Positions 46,315-54,708 of a stretch of DNA of 64,000 nucleotides are shown in pieces. The stretch is from Bog-564 sp035509915 (GTDB taxonomy: Bacteria > Actinomycetota > Acidimicrobiia > Acidimicrobiales > UBA8190): NCBI GenBank assembly GCA_035509915.1, contig DATKIB010000172.1:1-64000 (forward strand), in the 5' to 3' direction. The translations under genes were made by a program, and so were the position numbers. Numbering within the stretch: the first letter of the stretch is position 1; every line of letters starts with the position of its first letter. The notes beneath the pieces were generated by a model. The model was not told where the DNA came from. It worked only from the letters and a program-made list of their open reading frames with translations, and did no database searches.

Positions 46315-47406
46315 CTACTCGAGCGACGCCGGATCCACGCCCGCACCGCCAGCCGCGCTGCTCGAGTAGACGGCCAGGCCGAACCGCAGCACGTCGACCG
46401 CCTCAGTAGCGCTCCACATCATGGGACCTTCGCCGGTGTGGAGCCAGCGAAGCCAGTGACGCCCGGATTCGCGGAAGCTGCTGGCCCAGTCGTCGTCAAG
46501 CGCGTGCCAAGAGCGCATCTCGCCTTCGGCGTAGACCTCGAGGCTCGGCTGTTGGATGCCGCGGGCGGTGCAGCGGTTCACCCGCGCGTAACCGCGTCGT
46601 CCTGTCACCTCCCAACGTTCGTCGTTGGTGTAGTAGTCCGAGCGCAGGTACATGTCGATCGCCAGGGTGATGTCCCACACCCCACGCACGCCGTTGTCGT
46701 GCTCCCAGACGATTGTGGTCGGAGCGTCGATCGCGACGCCGGGGACGACCTCGGTGCCCCCCACCCAGGCGCGCACCTCGCGGACTGGGCCGAAGAGCCA
46801 GATGGCCGTCGCCAGCTTGTGCCAGCCGTCGTCGAAGACCAGGATGCCACGGCCCAACTGCATCTGCTGGAACTGCCACTCGTAGCTGCTGGCTGGGACG
46901 TCCCAGCCCCCGCGGCCGCTGGCCACCATCTTCATGTGGTACCCGCTCACCTCGCCGAGCGACCCAGAGGCTACGACGTCCTTCAGCTTCACCAAGGGCT
47001 CGTAGAAGACGTAGTTCTCCATGACCCGCAGCAGCCGGTCGTTGTCACTGGCGGCGTCGAGCATCCTCCTGGCATCGGCCAGGTCGTTGCACATCGGCTT
47101 CTGCAGGTTGACGTGCCAGCCGTAGCCGAGAAGCTCGACGACACCCTCGGCGTGCAGGGGGACAGGGAGCAGGGCTTCGACGGCGTCTATCTCGACGCCG
47201 CTTCGAGCCAGCTCGCTCGCCGAGGCGAACGTACGGGCTTCGGGCCAGTCGACGTGGCGCTGGGTGCGGCGCTCCTCGCTCGGGTCCACGAGCGCCACTA
47301 CCTCGACGTCGGGATTGCCGACATAGGCCCGCACGTTCAGGTCGTAGATCCTGCCGAGGCCCACGAAGGCCACCCGGACAGGCCGGTCGTATGGCGTGAA
47401 GCTCAC
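46315..47406 (-). CDS. Gfo/Idh/MocA family oxidoreductase
   Basis: A 363-residue NAD(P)-dependent oxidoreductase. The Rossmann start is VRVAFVGLGRIYDLNVRAYV and the catalytic-site motif normally reading EKP is here QKP (HVNLQKPMCND), an unusual Glu-to-Gln change. The C-terminal alpha/beta domain contains GGWDVPASSYEW and ILVFDDGWHKLATAIWLFG, with DDGxH as the usual catalytic His region. Substrates are typically sugars or cyclitols. GTG start at 47406 overlaps the stop of the DUF998 gene as GTGA. Confidence 0.8.
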   Translation of the reverse strand: MSFTPYDRPVRVAFVGLGRIYDLNVRAYVGNPDVEVVALVDPSEERRTQRHVDWPEARTFASASELARSGVEIDAVEALLPVPLHAEGVVELLGYGWHVNLQKPMCNDLADARRMLDAASDNDRLLRVMENYVFYEPLVKLKDVVASGSLGEVSGYHMKMVASGRGGWDVPASSYEWQFQQMQLGRGILVFDDGWHKLATAIWLFGPVREVRAWVGGTEVVPGVAIDAPTTIVWEHDNGVRGVWDITLAIDMYLRSDYYTNDERWEVTGRRGYARVNRCTARGIQQPSLEVYAEGEMRSWHALDDDWASSFRESGRHWLRWLHTGEGPMMWSATEAVDVLRFGLAVYSSSAAGGAGVDPASLE

Positions 47407-47996
47407 GGCGATACTGCCCGAGCACAGGCTCGCCGCGTGGTGACGATCACCGCCAGAGGCCAGAGGGCCTGTGCTCCAGCTGCGGCGCGCTCGGCGAGTC
47501 CACGTTGACCGCCGTGGACCTCGGCCGCGAACCACCCCACCAGTCCGAGCAGGACGACTGACGCCGCGACGGAAGCGGAGGGCGTCAACAGCGGTGCCCA
47601 GATTCGCGGGCGAGCGGCGAACACAGGCCAGATCCCGAGGGTTGTGAAAGCGGCAGTGGCCGCGACAGTGTGGGCTACGGAGTTCCCATGGGCGGGTTGG
47701 GGGAACGCCGCTACCAACAAAGTCCCGACCCCTCCACCGGCGAACACAATCCGGCCGGTCCTCCGCGCTGGTCGCAATCCCAACGCGGTGATGACGTGGC
47801 AGGCACCCAAGCCAGCCAGTGCTGAAGTCATCACCCAGCGATCCCTGGCTCCGTAGGCGGCAAGAGCGCTGATCGTGTCCCGCACCGGGTTGTACCCCGG
47901 TGGTTGCCGTGCCTCGCCAAGTGTCAAGCCGCCTGCGAGCAGCACGGGGGCAGCCCCGGCAGACACCACGGCCCACCACGGGATGCGGTCCACCAT
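47403..47996 (-). CDS. DUF998 family membrane protein
   Basis: A 197-residue protein with about six helices. The family mark is PPGYNPVRDTISALAAYGA in the first loop, followed by WVMTSALAGLGACHVITALGL and FPQPAHGNSVAHTVAATAAF. DUF998 proteins are integral membrane proteins of unknown role. ATG at 47996. Coupled by a 4-base overlap to the oxidoreductase gene downstream. Confidence 0.82.
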   Translation of the reverse strand: MVDRIPWWAVVSAGAAPVLLAGGLTLGEARQPPGYNPVRDTISALAAYGARDRWVMTSALAGLGACHVITALGLRPARRTGRIVFAGGGVGTLLVAAFPQPAHGNSVAHTVAATAAFTTLGIWPVFAARPRIWAPLLTPSASVAASVVLLGLVGWFAAEVHGGQRGLAERAAAGAQALWPLAVIVTTRRACARAVSP

Positions 47997-48093
47997 TGGA
48001 TCTTAAGGTGCCTGTGACGAGCGCTTCTCGATCACTGCGGGGCGGGGTCCGTGGGGTACCCCCGGGAGCCTTCGCAGGCGTGTACAGAAGTGC

Positions 48094-49395
48094 TCACTTC
48101 GTGCCCAGGGTGTCGGACACCGAATACAGCTCGGCCCGGAAATCCGGGTGTGCGATGTCCGCCAGCGCCCGCGCGCGCTCGCGGACGGTGAGCCCAGTCA
48201 ACTCGGCCACCCCATACTCGGTGACGACCACACCTGTGTGATGACGTGGCGTGGATACGACCGACCCCTGCGGCAACAGGGGCACGATGCGTGAGCGCAC
48301 GACGCCTCCAATGGTCACTGTGGAGTGCAAGCAGATCAATGAGTGTGAGTCGACATGGAGGTCGGCACCAGCCACGAAGTCCTCATGACCACCGACGCCA
48401 GAGATCTGCTTGCCGTCGATGTTGTCCGCCACCACCTGGCCGTAGAGGTCGACGCAGATCGCGCCGTTTATCGACACCAGTTTGTGGTTCGCTCCGATGA
48501 CACTTGGGTCGTTGACGATCTCGACCGGCAAAAAGGCAACGTCGGCGTTGTCATCGAGCCAGCGGTAGAGGTCAGCGGTTCCGAGGGCAAAGGTTGTCAC
48601 CGACACTCCGTCGAACACGCCCTTGGCGTTGTTGGTCACCTTGCCCGCCTGGTGGAGGCGCATGAGACCGGTGGTGAACATCTCGGAGTGCACGCCGTAG
48701 CCGCCCCCCGCGCCGCTGGCCAAGGAGGTTGCAAGCATGTTCGGTATTGCACCGATGCCGGTTTGCAGCGTGCTCTCGTCGGTGACGAACCTGAGCGCGT
48801 GCGAAGCGATCGCGGAGTCCACATCCATTGGCGCTGGGTCCTCGAGGGTGTAAGGCTCGCCGTCCGCTTCGACGAGCACGTCGATCAACTCAATGGGAAT
48901 GGTGTTGTCGAAACGAGGCGGGAGGCTGCGTGTCCGGGGAAGGTGAGGGTTCACCTCGACCAGGAGGACTCGGTCGGGATCATTGCCGGCCCGGATCAGC
49001 TCGTCTCGGGTCGCGCCCAGGTGCAAAGACAGGTTGACTCGGCCCTCAGAGTCGGGGGGCGCGGCCTGGGCTGTCATGATCCGTGGTGCGAATCGGGCGA
49101 GGACTGGCGCGAACTGTCGGAAACCGCTCGGCACGTGCTCGATGTGATGCCCCTCGGCCAACAAGATGCGTTCGGCCGGCCCGAAGAACCCCGAGCGGTA
49201 CGACACACCAGGTTTGGTGAGGACCGTGTAGTACCCGAGCAACAAAGCGCCGCCGAGCACCAGGTCCTCCCAGTCGTCGCGCTCGCCGAGGGCAGTCAAG
49301 AACGCGTCGGGGTTGCCCGGCCCTAGCCCGAAGGCGATCGTGTCGCGTACCCGGACGAGCGCGGCCGCCTCCCTGGGTGTGCACGTCATCGCCAT
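48094..49395 (-). CDS. Acetyl-CoA hydrolase/transferase family protein (4-hydroxybutyrate CoA-transferase-like)
   Basis: A 433-residue CoA-transferase of the class I CAT1 type. Visible: TIAFGLGPGNPDAFLTALGE (first CoA-binding loop), LQTGIGAIPNMLATSL, the catalytic Glu in YGVHSEMFTTGLM, and GGHEDFVAGA with the second CoA loop. It would exchange CoA between acyl groups such as acetyl and 4-hydroxybutyryl or propionyl. ATG at 49395, possibly 49389. Single gene; the neighbours give no pathway. Confidence 0.85.
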   Translation of the reverse strand: MAMTCTPREAAALVRVRDTIAFGLGPGNPDAFLTALGERDDWEDLVLGGALLLGYYTVLTKPGVSYRSGFFGPAERILLAEGHHIEHVPSGFRQFAPVLARFAPRIMTAQAAPPDSEGRVNLSLHLGATRDELIRAGNDPDRVLLVEVNPHLPRTRSLPPRFDNTIPIELIDVLVEADGEPYTLEDPAPMDVDSAIASHALRFVTDESTLQTGIGAIPNMLATSLASGAGGGYGVHSEMFTTGLMRLHQAGKVTNNAKGVFDGVSVTTFALGTADLYRWLDDNADVAFLPVEIVNDPSVIGANHKLVSINGAICVDLYGQVVADNIDGKQISGVGGHEDFVAGADLHVDSHSLICLHSTVTIGGVVRSRIVPLLPQGSVVSTPRHHTGVVVTEYGVAELTGLTVRERARALADIAHPDFRAELYSVSDTLGTK

Positions 49396-49437
49396 CGTGC
49401 GGGACTCGCCTGATTTAGTCCCTGTCCCTGGGCAGCA

Positions 49438-49773
49438 TCATCCCTGGGCTGCTTCTTCGACCGTGAGTTCAGCTGCAGGATCAGCCTCGAGGCGCTCGTC
49501 GGGGATCCGAATGCCGCTTTTCACCGATCGACCGTAGATACCTTCGCGAAGGCGGGCTTCGGCCCGCTCGACGGCGCCCAGCCTCTCCCGCAAGCCAACT
49601 GTGACAGCGTCGTCCACTTGCTCTGCTGTAAGGCGCTCGGCAGGATCTGCCATGTCACCGGACTCGTTGGCTGCGCTTCGATTCTGTTGCCCCGCCTCGA
49701 TCGCTTCCTGAAGGAGCTGCTCGACGCGCCGTCGCTCGGCTTCGAGTAGTTCCCTGGCCCGTACGTCATCCAT
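49438..49773 (-). CDS. DksA/TraR-like protein without zinc-finger cysteines
   Basis: A 111-residue protein that keeps the DksA layout: a coiled-coil pair (RARELLEAERRRVEQLLQEA and LRERLGAVERAEARLREGIY) and the family end GRS-VKSG-IRIPDERLEADP. At the four positions of the zinc ligands it has Ser83, Ser86, Thr104 and Glu107 instead of Cys. Cys-less DksA proteins in other bacteria still bind RNA polymerase. ATG at 49773 has GGGAGG five bases before it, better than the upstream GTG at 49797. It lies alone between the CoA-transferase and the sigma-factor operon. Confidence 0.7.
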   Translation of the reverse strand: MDDVRARELLEAERRRVEQLLQEAIEAGQQNRSAANESGDMADPAERLTAEQVDDAVTVGLRERLGAVERAEARLREGIYGRSVKSGIRIPDERLEADPAAELTVEEAAQG

Positions 49774-49929
49774 CTTGCCTCCCAGCCGTTCCTTCACCCT
49801 AGTCTTGAGGATGGGCGAATTGGCCGCCGAGGTTGTTGCGCCGCGCTGTGGCTGAAGGCGAGTGGCTGGCTACGGCGGCCGCGTTATGAAGCCAACACCG
49901 CATCAGTAGCCCGTGACCGCTTCGGCAGA

Positions 49930-50676
49930 CTAGGTGTTGGTGAGGGCTCCGCTCGCGATGACGGGAGAGTCGGGCTGCGGAACGCCACCCGACGGTTCGG
50001 CGGTGAGCATGACCATCGTCATTCCGCGCTGGACTTCGAAGCTGGTGAGCGTTGGTTCGCGGCCGAGGACCCCGAGAGAGACGGGCGTCCCTCGGCTCAA
50101 GGCCCAAAGTTGATACGTGCGCCCCGCGGACAGCTTCGGAAGTGAGTCGTTGACCAGATAGGCGCTTCCGTTGTTGGCGACAACGACGTGGGCAGGCGTT
50201 GCTCCGGTCGCTGCTCGCAGGTAGACGACCGTGTGACCAGGCCGGGCGAGGGCCGAGGACTCGGCTCGTCGTAGAGCCTGTGCGACAGACTCACCTTGGA
50301 GATGATTGACACGACCTTCCAGACCGGCAACGGACACCGCGAGCAAGACGACCGCAGCGGCGACAGCGACAGCGGCCGCACCGAACGCGTAGAGCCGACG
50401 GCGCGATGTAGGACGGGTCGCCCTGAGAACCGAGCGCTGCATACCCGACGACGAGGGCTGGTCGATCGATGCGAGAACTGCCTCCCACAGGCCGTCCGGC
50501 GCCTCGCCGCCGAGGCTGCCGAGCATAGGGGCCGTCGTTTGATACTCCAACAGCTCGGCGTTGCACCGAGGGCACTGTCCGACGTGGAGCTCGACCTGTG
50601 TAGCCTCCTCGACCTCGACCGCGTCGAGCGCGTAAGCCCCGAGTAAAGATGTGATCTCGTCGTGAGACTCAGTCAC
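49930..50676 (-). CDS. Anti-sigma factor (zinc-binding N terminus, RskA-like C domain)
   Basis: A 248-residue membrane protein. Residues 1-45 are the anti-sigma domain with His31-x3-Cys35-x2-Cys38 (LHVGQCPRCNAEL). One helix follows at about 95-120 (LYAFGAAAVAVAAAVVLLAV), then an external domain like RskA (AHVVVANNGSAYLVNDSLPK; TYQLWALSRGTPVSLGVLG). It would hold the ECF sigma factor at the membrane until a signal triggers its proteolysis. The GTG start overlaps the sigma stop as GTGA. Confidence 0.88.
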   Translation of the reverse strand: MTESHDEITSLLGAYALDAVEVEEATQVELHVGQCPRCNAELLEYQTTAPMLGSLGGEAPDGLWEAVLASIDQPSSSGMQRSVLRATRPTSRRRLYAFGAAAVAVAAAVVLLAVSVAGLEGRVNHLQGESVAQALRRAESSALARPGHTVVYLRAATGATPAHVVVANNGSAYLVNDSLPKLSAGRTYQLWALSRGTPVSLGVLGREPTLTSFEVQRGMTMVMLTAEPSGGVPQPDSPVIASGALTNT

Positions 50677-51251
50677 AGCTCGACGCCCTGAAGACCGGCC
50701 GCGGTGAGATTCGTCTGGAGACGGCGGAGGCCGCTCCGGATTCGGCTCTTCACGGTCCCTTCGGGCTGCCCCAGGAGCGTCGCGGTCTCCCTGTAGGTGT
50801 ACCCGCCGAAGTACGCGCACTCGATCGCTTTGCGCTCGTCGTCGGGGAGCTCGTCGACCGCCGATCGAACCTTGGTAACGAGGGTGAGGTCCCACACCTC
50901 CCGCTCGAGGTCGTACGTCATCGGCGCTGCGGCGCGAGCCTCCTCCTCCTCTCGTTTGGTACGCCGGCGGTCCGACCTCAGGCGGTCGATCGCACGGCTG
51001 TGGGCGAAGTTGAGGAGGAATGCACGCAGGCTTCCGCGCGCCGGGTCGAAGCGGTCTGGTTCGTGCCAGAGCCAGACGAAGGCATCGTGCGCGACCTCAC
51101 GAGCCGCGCCTTCGTCTCGAAGGACCTGTTTGGCGACCGCGAAGACGGATCCTGCGTGGCGACGGAACGCCTCTGCGAGTGCATCCTGGTTCCAGCGTCC
51201 TATGGCGAGGACGAGGATGGTGTCGCTGGCGTTGCGAAGGTCGGCGGGCAT
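50673..51251 (-). CDS. ECF-type RNA polymerase sigma factor (SigK-like)
   Basis: A 192-residue sigma factor. Region 2 runs from about 23 to 92 (GAAREVAHDAFVWLWHEPDR; SLRAFLLNFAHSRAIDRLRS) and region 4 from about 130 to 180 (LPDDERKAIECAYFGGYTYR; TLLGQPEGTVKSRIRSGL). The match is best to the SigK/SigL group, whose partners are RskA-type anti-sigma factors, as found next to it. Probably autoregulated and controlling the DUF4331 genes upstream in the same operon. Confidence 0.92.
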   Translation of the reverse strand: MPADLRNASDTILVLAIGRWNQDALAEAFRRHAGSVFAVAKQVLRDEGAAREVAHDAFVWLWHEPDRFDPARGSLRAFLLNFAHSRAIDRLRSDRRRTKREEEEARAAAPMTYDLEREVWDLTLVTKVRSAVDELPDDERKAIECAYFGGYTYRETATLLGQPEGTVKSRIRSGLRRLQTNLTAAGLQGVEL

Positions 51252-51260
51252 GCGCGTCGC

Positions 51261-51665
51261 CTAGGACGTTCGGCCGATCTCCGCGGTGCTGGAGGTGAGA
51301 ACCCTGCTCACGATCGGCGACGCTAGCTTGGCTTCGGTCACCTCACCTGGCTTCACCACGACCCGCTGGGCAGACGCACGCCGCGCGTCACACCTATCAC
51401 GCCAGCGAATCTCGTACTGCCCAGCCTCGAGAGATGCGAACAGCCCCGCGTAGAACACCTGTTGCCGCACGCGGCGCTCGCGGACTGCCGTGTGTAGACC
51501 GGTCCAATCACAGCCTGCGCGTCGAATCTCGATCTCGGCTCGGACGGTGTCCGGCGGGGCGTGCACGACCAGGGCCCCTGCGCCATCACCGATCTCGAGC
51601 AGAACGCTGCCGGGACCCGTTGGTCCGAGCCCATGCTCGTGTAGGGGACCGTCCGACATTGGCAC
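51261..51665 (-). CDS. Hypothetical protein of the DUF4331/sigma operon
   Basis: A 134-residue protein, beginning MSDGPLHEHGLGPTGPGSVL after a GTG or ATG, then LLEIGDGAGALVVHAPPD, RAEIEIRRAG and TAVRERRVRQQVFYAGLFAS, with a closing strand VVVKPGEVTEAKL. The His-rich N terminus and beta-sandwich-like rest are familiar from unnamed actinobacterial proteins, but no function is known to me. It lies between the DUF4331 gene (1-base overlap, TAGTG) and the sigma gene (9 bases). Confidence 0.6.
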   Translation of the reverse strand: MPMSDGPLHEHGLGPTGPGSVLLEIGDGAGALVVHAPPDTVRAEIEIRRAGCDWTGLHTAVRERRVRQQVFYAGLFASLEAGQYEIRWRDRCDARRASAQRVVVKPGEVTEAKLASPIVSRVLTSSTAEIGRTS

Positions 51666-53089
51666 TACGAAGCAGGGACAGCGAAGCCGCTGTAGGGCTC
51701 ACCCAGGTAAGGGAACGAGCTCATGTAGTTCTCGGTGCCCATCGCCGTCAGGTCGGTGGGGCCGGAGGTGAGGCCAGGCGAGATCTCGCCCGCGGCCGCG
51801 TCGGCCTTGTAGGAGGGGTCGACGAGAGGGAGCGTTGCGCCCGCCAGGGCCCGCAGCTCGATGGTCACCACGTCGTCGAAGACCCGCCGGCCGTTGGGCC
51901 AGCCGGCCGGGTCCCCGCCCACCAGTCCGAGGTTGCTCGGCTTCGAAGCCGGTGCGATCGCCATGTTGAGCCGCAACATGTCCGACTGGGTGTGGGTGGT
52001 GAAGTTCTGGAAGCCTGTCACCACCCCGGTGGGGATGCCGGTGAGAAAGACGGCTTCGAGGTCGGCGCGGTTGGGCGAACCGGCGTTGTAGGCCGCGAGG
52101 TTCGGGAACACACCCGGGTACAGCACAGGCAGCAGCTGAGACAGCTCGGGGTTGCTGACGCCGGCGGCGAACTGCTTGTCGCCCGAGGGCGGCTGACCGT
52201 TCCAGTAGTCCTTCTTGGCAAGGGGGACGAGAACTTCGTTCACGAGCGGGTTCCCTAGACGCGAAATCTGGACGTACGGTCCAGTGGAGACGTCCTGGGC
52301 GGGGTTGGTGTGGAGCACCCTCGCCTTCTGGCGGCTGGCCGTCGTCCAGATCCCGATCACCGAGGACGCCGAGGCTGCATCAGTCGGGCTCGAACCGCCG
52401 CGCGTGAGCTGGGTCATGGGGACCTGCAGGGCAAGGGTGTGCACGTTCAAGGACTTGGTCGCGTTGATGCCCGCAGCCATCTTGCCGAGACCGGTGTTCG
52501 AGAGACCGAAGGTGGCGTGGTCGGCCTCGAAGGGTCGCAGCACTGCGAGTTCGAACGTGGCCCCGAGGTCCACGTAGAAGCCGTCAGCCCGCTGCCCTGC
52601 GAACACGGTGACCCCGCCCGACAGGCTGTTGACGGCAGCCGACGCGAGCGACGCGTAGTCGGGCGTGGACAACGGGCCGATGTTGCACGGAGGGCACGAG
52701 AGCCCTCTCCCGAGCACGGTCGACTTCTTCGTCGCGTGGTCCAATCGCGTAAGCGAGTAGAGCTGGCGTCTGTTCCAGTTCTTGTCGGTCAGCGACTGGA
52801 TGGGCCCCGTGTTGTAGAGAAACGTGTTGGGGTTGGTGATGTCGCTCTTGAACCGGAACTGGAAACTGATGTCCGGCTTGGCGTCCCCGGTGTTGTCGAT
52901 GTGTATCTCGTAGAGCACGTCCTCACCGAACTCATAGAAGTTGGGCCCCCCGTCGGGACCCTGGAGCGGCACGTAGTTCGCTATGAGGGTCACCGTGGAG
53001 GGTTTGTCGGGACTGACGAACGCGTAGAGGTCTGCGCTGTCAGCGACCGGGTCTTTCGAGATCTGGGGCGCTTCACGGTGTGATGACAT
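51665..53089 (-). CDS. DUF4331 domain-containing protein
   Basis: A 474-residue protein with the DUF4331 pattern throughout: MSSHREAPQISKDPVADSAD at the N terminus, YAFVSPDKPSTVTLIANYVP, DVLYEIHIDNTGDAKPDISF and, near the end, RRVFDDVVTIELRALAGA. DUF4331 proteins are mostly beta and often linked to ECF sigma operons; their role is unknown. No signal peptide is visible, so export would need another route. AGGAG precedes the ATG. Confidence 0.88.
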   Translation of the reverse strand: MSSHREAPQISKDPVADSADLYAFVSPDKPSTVTLIANYVPLQGPDGGPNFYEFGEDVLYEIHIDNTGDAKPDISFQFRFKSDITNPNTFLYNTGPIQSLTDKNWNRRQLYSLTRLDHATKKSTVLGRGLSCPPCNIGPLSTPDYASLASAAVNSLSGGVTVFAGQRADGFYVDLGATFELAVLRPFEADHATFGLSNTGLGKMAAGINATKSLNVHTLALQVPMTQLTRGGSSPTDAASASSVIGIWTTASRQKARVLHTNPAQDVSTGPYVQISRLGNPLVNEVLVPLAKKDYWNGQPPSGDKQFAAGVSNPELSQLLPVLYPGVFPNLAAYNAGSPNRADLEAVFLTGIPTGVVTGFQNFTTHTQSDMLRLNMAIAPASKPSNLGLVGGDPAGWPNGRRVFDDVVTIELRALAGATLPLVDPSYKADAAAGEISPGLTSGPTDLTAMGTENYMSSFPYLGEPYSGFAVPAS

Positions 53090-53198
53090 CTCTGGTTCAC
53101 TCCTGCTCGATGACGGATTTGTTGTCTAACTGCAATCGGTCCTCGCCCCCTGGGCGGGCCTATCGGAGAATCCGACGATTGGTGGAAATTTCCCAGAC

Positions 53199-53486
53199 CT
53201 ATCTGGCAGCGCGGAACAAGCGGCCTGCCAACTGCGGGTCGCGCGTCACAAACTCGCGCGTTCCGCTGAACAAGCTGATCTCGCCGGTCGACAGGTCCTT
53301 CACGTGCGCCACGAGCGGTTCAGTGAGCCCGGCAGCGCCCGCGTCCGCTCCTGTGACGGCCTCATCGGCAGCCGGGGCGTCTGATGCAGCGGGCCCAAGG
53401 GATTCGACGAGCGCCGGCGCTACGGCAACCGAGGCGGCCGCCAACGAGGAGCGCAACAGAAAGAGCCTGCGGCTGAACGGAGCCAT
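53199..53486 (-). CDS. Small Tat-exported protein upstream of the DUF4331 gene
   Basis: A 95-residue protein. The N terminus MAPFSRRLFLLRSSLAAASV has twin arginines followed by a hydrophobic stretch and an Ala-rich cleavage region, a Tat-type signal. The mature part ends with VAHVKDLSTGEISLFSGTRE and VTRDPQLAGRLFRAA, which recurs in unnamed actinobacterial proteins near DUF4331 genes as I recall. Likely co-expressed with the operon 110 bases downstream. Confidence 0.6.
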   Translation of the reverse strand: MAPFSRRLFLLRSSLAAASVAVAPALVESLGPAASDAPAADEAVTGADAGAAGLTEPLVAHVKDLSTGEISLFSGTREFVTRDPQLAGRLFRAAR

Positions 53487-53645
53487 GCGTCGTATGCCCC
53501 TTCTTTCGTCAAGCGGGTGGCAAAGAATGGCCGGCGCCACGATCGATGCCCCTGAAATGCCACTTTCGATGGATATACGTCACCGGCGTGGATGCTGGAT
53601 GACGAGATTCAGAAGATTGCCGGGCATTCCCGTGACGCTGGCAGG

Positions 53646-54662
53646 TCACGTGGACTCGCTAGCCGCGGGCCGAGGTTTCAGACCGGCCGCCACATAGATA
53701 GCGTCGATGACACGCATGTTGGCGACCGCCTCGCTCGGCGGCGTGAGGGTCGGCGCCCCCTCCTGCACAGCGGCCCGGAACGCCTCGAGCTGGTAGCCGT
53801 AGGTGGGCCCGCCCGCCACCCGCTCGTGGTGCCTTCCTTTCGGTCCGGAGACGCTCAAGCGGTTGAACATGTGGGGAGTGGTCGGATTGAGGACCCGCAT
53901 CGTCGCCACCGAGCCGGTCACCACGACCCGGAGCCTGAGCAGCGTCGACGACCACATCGAAGCCAGGATGCTTCCGGTACGCCCGTCGGCGAAGGAGAGC
54001 TCGGCCTCCATGCGCCTGTCCACACCCGGCGAACGCAGCCTGGCTGTGGCCCGGACCACCGCCGGCTCCGCCCCCGCCAACGTCCGGACCATGTGCACGG
54101 GATAACAGCCGGCGTCCATGAGCGCTCCCCCTGCCAGCGAAAGCTGCCACCTGATGTCCTTGAACAGTGGCAGCGGGAAGCAAAGCGCCGCCTCGATACG
54201 ACGCACCTCGCCGAGCTCGCCGCTGCCGACGATCTCGAGCATGCGGGCGGCCATCGGGTGGTACCGCCAATGGAACGCTTCCATCACCACCAGTCCGGAG
54301 GATGCAGCGGCGTCGGCGATCTGTTTCGCCTCGTCCGCGTTGGCAGTGAAGGGCTTCTCGCAGAGCACGTGCTTGCCCTGCGCCAATGCCCGTAGAGTCC
54401 ACTGACCGTGCAACCCGTTGGGGAGGGGGATATAGACGGCATCGAGGTCGTCGTCGGCCAGGAGCGCCTCGTACGACTCGTGCACCTTCGCGATGTGGTG
54501 TTTGCCGGCGAAGGCCCGGGCTCGAGCCGGGTCTCTCGCTGCCACCGCGGCGCAGACGACCTGGTCGTTGGACGCGGACGGCTTGATCAAGGCCGCGGGT
54601 GCGATCCTCGCTGCGCCAAGGCAGCCCACACGAAGGAGTCCCATCTCCCCATCTTGGCCCAC
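53646..54662 (-). CDS. Gfo/Idh/MocA family oxidoreductase
   Basis: A 338-residue dehydrogenase: Rossmann start LRVGCLGAARIAPAALIKPS, catalytic motif HVLCEKPFTANADEA, and the substrate-domain phrases MEAFHWRYHPMAARMLEIV and GGALMDAGCYPVHMVRTLAG with the usual Asp and His. It most resembles the dihydrodiol/xylose dehydrogenase branch. ATG at 54662 or the second Met (MGLLRV). It is not closely similar to the oxidoreductase at 46315, which has QKP. Confidence 0.87.
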   Translation of the reverse strand: MGQDGEMGLLRVGCLGAARIAPAALIKPSASNDQVVCAAVAARDPARARAFAGKHHIAKVHESYEALLADDDLDAVYIPLPNGLHGQWTLRALAQGKHVLCEKPFTANADEAKQIADAAASSGLVVMEAFHWRYHPMAARMLEIVGSGELGEVRRIEAALCFPLPLFKDIRWQLSLAGGALMDAGCYPVHMVRTLAGAEPAVVRATARLRSPGVDRRMEAELSFADGRTGSILASMWSSTLLRLRVVVTGSVATMRVLNPTTPHMFNRLSVSGPKGRHHERVAGGPTYGYQLEAFRAAVQEGAPTLTPPSEAVANMRVIDAIYVAAGLKPRPAASEST

Positions 54663-54708
54663 GATGTGCCCGCGGGCCCCCTCCCTGCGCGAGGGAAAAG
54701 ATGGCCGG

